This document shows, piece after piece, positions 6,288-11,857 of a stretch of 11,857 nucleotides of DNA (the stretch's first letter is position 1; each line of letters starts with the position of its first letter). The notes under the pieces are model-generated. The model saw nothing but the letters and a program-made list of their open reading frames with translations. It was not told where the DNA came from and ran no database searches. The DNA comes from Lentisphaerota bacterium (GTDB lineage Bacteria > Verrucomicrobiota > Kiritimatiellia > RFP12 > JAAYLN01), in NCBI GenBank assembly GCA_012514915.1, contig JAAYZJ010000194.1, forward strand, positions 1-11,857, written 5' to 3'. The position numbers and the translations under genes are program-made.

Positions 6288-8167
6288 GCCCGGTCCTCCG
6301 CGACGGTTCCCGCCACCGTCTGTTCAAGCACCGCCGGATCGACGCCATGCCCGCGGAGATAGGCCTCGAGCTCGTCGGCGCCCATGTAGCGCCGCAGCAC
6401 ACGCGGGTCGCACTTGAGCAGGTTGACGGCGATCAAGCCGTCGAGCGAGAAATTGAAGGCCGGATCGACATTGAACGCCAGCAGGCGCCCTCCCATCTTC
6501 AGGTACTGCCGCAGCAGGATCGGAATCCCCTTCTGGCCGCTCTCGATCTCCTGGATCAGCTTGGCCACGAGGTCGGGGTTGTCGATGTACGGATGGAAAT
6601 CGGGGAGGTTCCATTCGGCGCGGCGGGGGCGGCGGGGGCGGCGCCGGGGCTTGACCAGCCGGGCCAGTTCCTGCTCGAAATTGGATAACCGCAGCGAGCG
6701 CAGCAGCAGGTTGCGCGAGGCATCGCGGTATTCGTTCGTGATGCTGACCGGTCCGAAAAGATGAATGTACTTCGGATTGCGCACGATGAAGGCGCAAATC
6801 CCGCGCCAGAGCAGGAGCAGGGAACTGAACGCCTTCTGGTACTCGATCCGGACGAACGAGCGTCCCAGTTCAATGGCCGGCTGCAGTTGGCGCATCAGCT
6901 TCTGGTTGAAGCGGAAGCAGGTGTGCGTGTAGAGGCCCCGCACGCCCTGGGCCGCCAGAATCTCGTCGGCCAGCCCCAGCCGGTAGGCCCCCACGACCTC
7001 GCGGCGCGCCGTGTTCCAGATGAAGAGGTGCCGATAGGTCTCATCGAACCGATCAAGGTCGATGGCCTTGCCGGTCCCCTCGCCCACCGCGCGGAACGTG
7101 ATCTCGCGCAGCCGGCCGATCTCCCGCAGCACGGCAGGAATCTGCGCGGCCCGTGCCTCGTACACCTGCATCTCCTTGACCTCCAGCAGGAGCTGCCCGG
7201 AGGGCAGCGCCCGGATGTCGGCCTCCATGGCGGCTGCGTCCACCGGCGGCACGACGGGGGCCAGGCGTCGTTTCCTCCCCGGCAGACGGATCGCAGGCAG
7301 GCGAACGGTCTTGGGGCGCGCGGCGGTCTCGCGCTCGGCGAGGATATAGGTCCGCAGCCGCAAGTACTGAATGAGCTGTTCGTCGGTGGCATACTCCTGC
7401 AGGTCGGACCAGGGAATCGCCTGCCCCATCTGCACCGAAAGCTCGCGACCCTGCTTGTTGACGAGTTGCTTGGGCAGCATGAGCGTGCGCAGACGGGGAT
7501 GGATCAGTCCCGCCAGGTTGAACAGCGGGCCGTTCTGCCCGCTGAAAAAGACGGGGACAACGGTCGCCTGCGTGCGCCGCACGATCGAGGCGATCGACGG
7601 GCTCCAGGCCGGATCGCGCACCTTGCCGCTGTGCAGGTCGACGCTCGACACCTCGCCGGCGGGGAAGACGCCCAGGGCATGCCCCTGCTTCAGCCAGGAG
7701 AGACACTCCTTGATGGGCCGGATGTTGGCCGCGGCCGATTGCCGCCTGCCGAACGGATCGACGAAAATAAAGGACGAGCGCGCCTCAGGAATGCTGGCCA
7801 GCAGGTAGTTGGCCATCACCTTGATGTCACGGCGGTAGGCTTCGATCACCGCCAGCAGCAGGATGCCCTCGATCCCGCCGTAGGGGTGGTTGGCCACGAG
7901 CACGACCGGACCGTCCCTTGGAATCGGTTGCTCGCCGGGGGCATGGATCTTCCACGTCACGTTCATGGAGAGCAGGGCGCGCTGTGCGAAGGAGAGGGAC
8001 TGATCCTGTCCCGACGCGACCGTGTCGGCGTAGATCCGGTTGAGTTCCGGGAAGCAGAGGGTGTGCTCGATCAGGCCACGCGTCAACCCGACCCCCACCC
8101 GCATGAGGGGGTTGGCAAAACGGTCGGGACGGATTTTAAAGACCGAGTTCTCGGAGGAAGACTTCAT
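6284..8167 (-). CDS. Two-domain acyltransferase, PlsC-type plus GNAT-type (OlsF-like aminolipid synthase candidate)
   Basis: The 627-residue protein has two acyltransferase domains. The N-terminal part (about 60-280) is a lysophospholipid-acyltransferase domain with NHPYGGIEG (93-101), a variant of the NHX4D motif, and FPAGEVSS (168-175) at the FPEG-like position. The C-terminal part (about 325-610) matches hemolysin/OlsB-type GNAT N-acyltransferases, including IPILLRQYLKMGG (548-560) and AFNVDPAFNFSLDGL (564-578). This pairing is the architecture of OlsF, in which one domain N-acylates an amino acid (ornithine in characterised cases) and the other O-acylates the product. The amino acid used here is unknown. 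A basic linker of Arg, Pro and Lys occupies 507-517. The ATG at 8167 lies ten bases after the ligase-like gene's stop and lacks a clear Shine-Dalgarno, suggesting coupling. Its stop overlaps ruvA. Confidence 0.82.
   Translation of the reverse strand: MKSSSENSVFKIRPDRFANPLMRVGVGLTRGLIEHTLCFPELNRIYADTVASGQDQSLSFAQRALLSMNVTWKIHAPGEQPIPRDGPVVLVANHPYGGIEGILLLAVIEAYRRDIKVMANYLLASIPEARSSFIFVDPFGRRQSAAANIRPIKECLSWLKQGHALGVFPAGEVSSVDLHSGKVRDPAWSPSIASIVRRTQATVVPVFFSGQNGPLFNLAGLIHPRLRTLMLPKQLVNKQGRELSVQMGQAIPWSDLQEYATDEQLIQYLRLRTYILAERETAARPKTVRLPAIRLPGRKRRLAPVVPPVDAAAMEADIRALPSGQLLLEVKEMQVYEARAAQIPAVLREIGRLREITFRAVGEGTGKAIDLDRFDETYRHLFIWNTARREVVGAYRLGLADEILAAQGVRGLYTHTCFRFNQKLMRQLQPAIELGRSFVRIEYQKAFSSLLLLWRGICAFIVRNPKYIHLFGPVSITNEYRDASRNLLLRSLRLSNFEQELARLVKPRRRPRRPRRAEWNLPDFHPYIDNPDLVAKLIQEIESGQKGIPILLRQYLKMGGRLLAFNVDPAFNFSLDGLIAVNLLKCDPRVLRRYMGADELEAYLRGHGVDPAVLEQTVAGTVAEDRA
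6617..6652. repeat. GC-only 9-base tandem repeat inside the acyltransferase gene
   Basis: A run of near-identical nine-base units built on GGCGGCGGG encodes the basic Arg/Pro linker of the acyltransferase (about residues 506-517). The frame stays open. Such tracts can change length by slippage in whole repeat units. Confidence 0.45.
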
Positions 8168-8177
8168 GGGATGACGA

Positions 8178-9392
8178 TCAGCCGGGGGAAGGGATGGTAC
8201 GGCGGCGCGCAGCCGCCAGCAGGAGGGCCAGCGGCAGGCCGATGCCGCGGACGAGCAGCGGGTGCCAGACCGCCGTGATGGCCAGGGCCGCCAGGGCACC
8301 CGCCACGCCCACGTCGAGTCCGGGCCACCACCCGGGTGCCGGCACCGGCGCGGGCGGGCGGAGGCTCCGCGCCGCCGCGGCCTGGATGCCGCCGCCCAGC
8401 AGCAGCAGAAACGCCGCGCAGGCGGGCAGTCCGGCCGAGGCGGCCAGCACCAGGTACAGATTCTGAATGTCGGGTTCGGAGGGCCCCGTCGCGTTCGGAA
8501 CGACCCCGTAGAAGGCCCCGATCCGTTTCTGGTAGGCGCCCGGCCCCACACCGACCCAGGGACGTTCCAGCGCCATGACAGCCGCCGCCTGCCACTCGGG
8601 GTAGCGCCGCGTCGGCTGTCCCGTCTCGTCGTAGAGCGCCATCGATTGAAATGCCTCGTAAACGTTCATCCGCGGCAGGCGGGGCGCCAGCAAGGTCAAG
8701 CTGACCATCAGGACGAGCCCCGTGCCGAGCAGCCATGCGCGGCCGCGCCAGGCGGCCTGGGCGAGCAGGACGAGCGCGATGGCCAGCAGCGCCGGCCCGG
8801 AGAGGCACACGGACAGGCCAGCGAAAACCAGCAGGCCGAGTCCGAGGCGCCCGGCCAGGGAGCGTGCCTGCAGCAGCAGCCCGAATGCCAGCGGCAGCAG
8901 CAGAGCGAGGTATCCCCCCAGCACGTTGCGGTTGCCGAACGTCCCCCGCACCATCAGCGGGTCGTCCAGCGGTCCACGCCAATATTGCACCGCCGCCACG
9001 GCGACGATCACGCCCCCTGCCCCGGTGAACACCGCGACGGCCCGCCGCAAGCCGCGCCCGCCGTACCAACTGAGCGAGGCCTCGGCGAGGAGGGTTCCTC
9101 CCCAGAAATAGAGGGCCCACTGCATCCACTCCTTGGCCGCGTCGCGCCCGTCGCCGGCAAGCAGCGCCGAGACCGCCGCGGCTCCCAGGAAAAGCGCCTG
9201 TGCAAACGGAAGCCGCCAGGGCCGCAGCCCGGCCAGCACGCCCAGCGGCAGGATGGCGGCCAGCAGCAAGTCGGCCGGCGCGAGATGCACGCCGCCCGCG
9301 ACCCGCAGGCTCCATTGGGCGGGGGCCAGTGCCAGCATCACCAGCATCAGCCAGCCGACCAGCTTCCGCGCCGGCACTTGCAGGGCGATCAA
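8178..9392 (-). CDS. O-antigen ligase/polymerase family membrane protein
   Basis: This 404-residue integral membrane protein is rich in Leu and Ala, with roughly ten hydrophobic segments spread along its length. It resembles the WaaL/Wzy (Wzy_C) family, which joins or polymerises undecaprenyl-linked glycans at the outer face of the inner membrane. Supporting segments are GTFGNRNVLGGYLALLLPL (150-168), a large periplasmic loop, RYPEWQAAAVMALERPWVGVG (263-283) and the IQNLYLVLAASAG stretch (309-321). The family usually has HN-x-YL in that last segment; here Gln310 replaces the His. The start is TTG at 9392, which overlaps the preceding TGA as TTGA and has GGGGAGA about nine bases upstream. The acyltransferase follows after ten bases. 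Whether it is ligase or polymerase cannot be told from sequence. Confidence 0.78.
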   Translation of the reverse strand: MIALQVPARKLVGWLMLVMLALAPAQWSLRVAGGVHLAPADLLLAAILPLGVLAGLRPWRLPFAQALFLGAAAVSALLAGDGRDAAKEWMQWALYFWGGTLLAEASLSWYGGRGLRRAVAVFTGAGGVIVAVAAVQYWRGPLDDPLMVRGTFGNRNVLGGYLALLLPLAFGLLLQARSLAGRLGLGLLVFAGLSVCLSGPALLAIALVLLAQAAWRGRAWLLGTGLVLMVSLTLLAPRLPRMNVYEAFQSMALYDETGQPTRRYPEWQAAAVMALERPWVGVGPGAYQKRIGAFYGVVPNATGPSEPDIQNLYLVLAASAGLPACAAFLLLLGGGIQAAAARSLRPPAPVPAPGWWPGLDVGVAGALAALAITAVWHPLLVRGIGLPLALLLAAARRRTIPSPG

Positions 9393-9958
9393 GGCGCGTC
9401 TCCCCGGGTGGTCGCCGGCTCGACGCCGACGGGGACGAAGCGCGGTTCACGGCTGAGCACGATCTGATCGAGACGCACGCCGTCCTCGCGGTTGCGGAAG
9501 ACCAGCACATGGCGGCCGGCGGCGAGCTTGATGGGACGCATCATGCGCGCGACGGGATACTTGACCCAGGTCCAGGTCTTGTAGGTCGCGTTCTCGCCGA
9601 ACAGGAACGGCGCCATCTCGTCGATCTGCACCGTGAACGAGTTGCTGCACTCCCCTTCCCACCACACGCGCGCCCAGAGGATGTAGTCGCCGCCCGCAGC
9701 CAGGTCGAACGTGAACCGCGCCCATCCCTTGTCCAGGGCGGGCGGGTTGCCGGCCTTCTCCGGGATCTCGAGGTACCGCCCGCCCGAGGCACCTTCCACA
9801 AAGACGGAGCCCGGCGGGACCTGGTCGGCGGAGACCACCACCAGGGGCGCCTCCGTCGCGGCAGCCGTTTCGGCCTCGAACACGATGCGCGACGGCGCGG
9901 CGGACGCCAGACCGGCAAGCGCCAGCAGGGCTGGCATCAGAACAAACATGGATTTCAT
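9389..9958 (-). CDS. Secreted protein with carbohydrate-binding-module-like beta-sandwich
   Basis: The 189-residue product starts with a Sec signal peptide (MKSMFVLMPALLALAGLASA, predicted cleavage after Ala20), so it is exported. The mature part resembles CBM6/CBM35-type jelly-roll modules: FEAE near the start, GGRYLEIP, a central GGDYILWARVWW strand region, and the closing GRHVLVFRNREDGVRLDQIVLS. No catalytic domain is attached, and at one module long it is probably a binding or structural protein. No lipobox cysteine is visible at the cleavage site. ATG at 9958 overlaps the glycosyltransferase stop as ATGA, and its own stop overlaps the ligase-like start. Its place between glycan-building genes suggests it contacts the surface polysaccharide; that is inference. 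Confidence 0.72.
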   Translation of the reverse strand: MKSMFVLMPALLALAGLASAAPSRIVFEAETAAATEAPLVVVSADQVPPGSVFVEGASGGRYLEIPEKAGNPPALDKGWARFTFDLAAGGDYILWARVWWEGECSNSFTVQIDEMAPFLFGENATYKTWTWVKYPVARMMRPIKLAAGRHVLVFRNREDGVRLDQIVLSREPRFVPVGVEPATTRGDAP

Positions 9959-11802
9959 CCTGCAACTACCTTTTCGGATGGATGGTCGAAGGCCGTCTTC
10001 TCGCAGGGCATGGTGCCCGAGCATAATCCCTGCAGGAATCTTGCCCCGTACACGAGATGGGTCGCGACGATTCCCGCCCACGTCGTCAGCCAGGTCGAAG
10101 GCTGACGGTGGAAAGCCGCGAGCAACGTCAAAATCAGATAAGCGAAAATCGTACCAATATAGAGATGGGCGAGCACGGGATGAAGCAGCGCCGCCACCCA
10201 ACCCAGCGCGATGCCCAGGAGCAGCGCCGACGGGAGCATGTAGCCGACGCGCAACGAGGTCTGCGGAAAGCGGCGGCAGAAGAACCCCCGGTGCAGCGCG
10301 TAGCGGCCGATCTGGCGCAGATGGGGACCGAAGAGCGGGCGGCGGTGATGGAAGACCACCGTCCACGGATCGTAGACGATCTGGCGTCCCAGCCGGTGGA
10401 CGATGTCGGAGCAGAGGATCGTGTCCTCGCCCGGCCAGTAGCGTGTATTGAATCCGCCGAGTTCGCGCAGCACATCGGTCCGCACCAAGAGGTTGCAACT
10501 GGGAAGATCGTCGACCTTGCGGACGCGCTCGGAGATGTAGCGGTAGAGGTAGCTTCCCGAGACGAGGATATTGGCATAAACCCGGCCACCGAGCTGCGCG
10601 GCGCGCGAATCGCCGGGCGGGGTGAGGGCCGGTCCGCCGACGGCGGCAACGGCGGGATGCGCGAAATATCGCAAGGCCTGCAACAACCAGTTCGGCGCCG
10701 GGTAGGCATCGTCGTCGAGGAAGGCGACGATGGCTCCCTGCGCCAGCTCGATCCCGCGGTTCCGCTTCTCGGCCGGACGGATGCGGCCGGTCGGAACCAC
10801 CCGCACGGGAACCGCGCCGGCGGCCAGGACGCCGGCAGGGGCGACATCGGGCAGGATGATGATCTCGTCCGGCGGGAGGGTCTGGGCCGCCAGCCCCGCC
10901 AGGGCCTCGTCGAGATAGGGCGAGGGCGCCGGACAGGCGATCACTACCGAGACCCGCGGCGGCGGATCGGGCATCTCGGCCGTCTCGACGTTTTGATAGT
11001 AGCGGATCAGGCGCAGCCGGTAGAAGATGGCCAGCGTGTCGGTCATCACGGTCTTGACGTTTGCCCAGGTCAGCGCGCCCATCTTCTGGCCGTAATTCAT
11101 GCGGATCGGCGCCTCGCAGACCCGGTAGCCCCGTCCATGGGCGATCGACAGCACCTCGAGGTCGAAGGCGTAGCGCTTGACGAGCATGCGGTCGAATACC
11201 CACTGCATCGCCTCGCGTCGGAACAGCTTCATCCCCGTCTGGGTGTCGGTCACCGGCAGGCCGATCAAGAGCCGCACGATGCCGGAATAGACCCGGCTGG
11301 CGATGCGCCGCCGCAGCGGATAGTCGATTTCCGACTCGGGGTGGCGCTTGGATCCGATCACGATATCGGCCTGCTCGCGCCGCATGACGGAGAAGAACCC
11401 GGCGATCAGCTCGGGCGCCAGGTCGAGATCGCCGTCGAGCAGCATGACATGCGAGCCACGGCTGGCCTCGAACCCGCGGCGCAGCGCGGCCCCCTTGCCG
11501 ACATTCTCCTCCATGACGACCGGCACGACCGTACCGGGATGCCGCGCGGCGACAGCGCGGATCGCCTCGTCGGAGCCGTCGCCGCTGCCGTCGTCGACGA
11601 CGACGAGTTCAAAGGGCACCCGCCCATCGAGGAGGGTATGGACCCGCTCGACGTTGGCGGCGATGACTGCGCGCAGGTGATAGGCCGGCATGACGACGCT
11701 GAACAACCCGCCCGTTCCCAGGCAGGCCCTCGCGTCGAGCCAGACGTCGCGGGAACCCCCGCCGTCTCTTGTGTCGGTCTGCGCCTGTTCCTGTGCCACC
11801 AT
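9955..11802 (-). CDS. Fusion of two GT2 glycosyltransferases with C-terminal membrane segments
   Basis: The 615-residue protein carries two GT-A glycosyltransferase family 2 domains in tandem. Domain 1 (about 33-265) is of the dolichyl-phosphate-mannose/glucose synthase type: FSVVMPAYH (34-42), VVVDDGSGDGS (67-77), the metal-binding DGD (123-125) and DTQTGMKLFRREA (186-198). Domain 2 (about 283-510) begins VSVVIACPAP, with FLDDDAYP (361-368) carrying the DxD-like acidic cluster and GED (458-460) as probable catalytic base region. Two or three hydrophobic helices follow (about 520-595), anchoring it to the inner membrane. Domain 1 likely makes or uses a polyprenyl-phosphate sugar and domain 2 extends a glycan. 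The ATG at 11802 has only AAGG very close by as a ribosome site. It is the first gene of the minus operon. Confidence 0.88.
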   Translation of the reverse strand: MVAQEQAQTDTRDGGGSRDVWLDARACLGTGGLFSVVMPAYHLRAVIAANVERVHTLLDGRVPFELVVVDDGSGDGSDEAIRAVAARHPGTVVPVVMEENVGKGAALRRGFEASRGSHVMLLDGDLDLAPELIAGFFSVMRREQADIVIGSKRHPESEIDYPLRRRIASRVYSGIVRLLIGLPVTDTQTGMKLFRREAMQWVFDRMLVKRYAFDLEVLSIAHGRGYRVCEAPIRMNYGQKMGALTWANVKTVMTDTLAIFYRLRLIRYYQNVETAEMPDPPPRVSVVIACPAPSPYLDEALAGLAAQTLPPDEIIILPDVAPAGVLAAGAVPVRVVPTGRIRPAEKRNRGIELAQGAIVAFLDDDAYPAPNWLLQALRYFAHPAVAAVGGPALTPPGDSRAAQLGGRVYANILVSGSYLYRYISERVRKVDDLPSCNLLVRTDVLRELGGFNTRYWPGEDTILCSDIVHRLGRQIVYDPWTVVFHHRRPLFGPHLRQIGRYALHRGFFCRRFPQTSLRVGYMLPSALLLGIALGWVAALLHPVLAHLYIGTIFAYLILTLLAAFHRQPSTWLTTWAGIVATHLVYGARFLQGLCSGTMPCEKTAFDHPSEKVVAG

Positions 11803-11811
11803 GACCTTGCC

Positions 11812-11817
11812 AGTATA
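11812..11817 (-). promoter_or_regulatory. Candidate -10 element of the envelope operon
   Basis: On the minus strand TATACT (five of six consensus bases) lies nine bases before the first gene's ATG. A start point about seven bases downstream would leave a leader of only two or three nucleotides. No convincing -35 is seen 16-18 bases upstream, where the sequence is around TTTCCC. The remaining bases to the window end hold nothing else recognisable. Confidence 0.35.
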
Positions 11818-11857
11818 GCCGATTCCGCGCCGGCGGGAAACATCGTTTGCGAAAGGC

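Noticed and set aside
6761..8278. Plus-strand open frame of about 500 codons opposite the acyltransferase gene
   Set aside because: Low-complexity antisense product with no motifs; the minus strand carries two conserved acyltransferase domains.
8262..9467. Plus-strand open frame of about 400 codons opposite the ligase-like gene
   Set aside because: Gln/Arg/Pro-rich translation typical of antisense of a membrane protein; no start signal.
9959..11203. Minus-strand N-terminal extension in frame with the carbohydrate-binding-like gene
   Set aside because: The extension overlaps the glycosyltransferase gene out of frame and has shadow composition; the signal peptide at 9958 marks the real start.
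1..11857. CRISPR array, tRNA/rRNA genes, insertion sequences or prophage genes
   Set aside because: No regularly spaced direct repeats, no cloverleaf-type sequence, no transposase, integrase or phage structural motifs were seen on either strand.

Overview
The window is GC-rich, densely coding bacterial chromosome with no phage, plasmid, tRNA, rRNA or CRISPR signals. Housekeeping genes (ribosomal protein S1, Era, RuvA, a long-type phosphofructokinase) sit beside a rubredoxin, which points to an anaerobic or microaerophilic lifestyle. The single large gene gap holds repeat-like GC palindromes of a kind I associate with Verrucomicrobia/Kiritimatiellota/Lentisphaerota-type genomes. A PVC-group bacterium is therefore my best guess, but this rests on recall and no marker gene here proves it.

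Layout. (1) 1-1342, minus: the N-terminal 447 codons of an S1-domain ribosomal protein running off the left edge, with a structured leader and a good Shine-Dalgarno. (2) 1343-1519: a divergent promoter region. (3) 1520-4077, plus: phosphofructokinase, Era GTPase and rubredoxin, tightly spaced and probably one transcript, followed by a strong GC hairpin. (4) 4194-5180, plus: a dihydroorotate-dehydrogenase-like flavoprotein whose catalytic-base cysteine position is not conserved. (5) 5181-5687: a gap holding hairpins, two repeat-like elements and what looks like the start-less 3' remnant of a minus-strand gene. (6) 5688-11802, minus: five genes, read from the right as a double GT2 glycosyltransferase fusion, a secreted carbohydrate-binding-like protein, an O-antigen-ligase/polymerase-like membrane protein, a two-domain PlsC-plus-GNAT acyltransferase (OlsF-like), and RuvA. 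Three of the four junctions are 4-base stop/start overlaps and the fourth is a 10-base gap, so this is very probably one translationally coupled operon.

How the genes fit together. The first four genes of the minus operon look like a cell-envelope module: sugar transfer to a lipid carrier, glycan polymerisation or ligation, an exported sugar-binding-like protein, and synthesis of an acylated aminolipid. RuvA at the end is a DNA-repair passenger. The plus-strand cluster is general metabolism and ribosome biogenesis. I see no obviously new defence or mobile system. The most unusual items are the double glycosyltransferase, the ligase-like protein lacking the usual histidine, the acyltransferase fusion, the S1 leader structure, and the short or absent leaders predicted for two transcripts.
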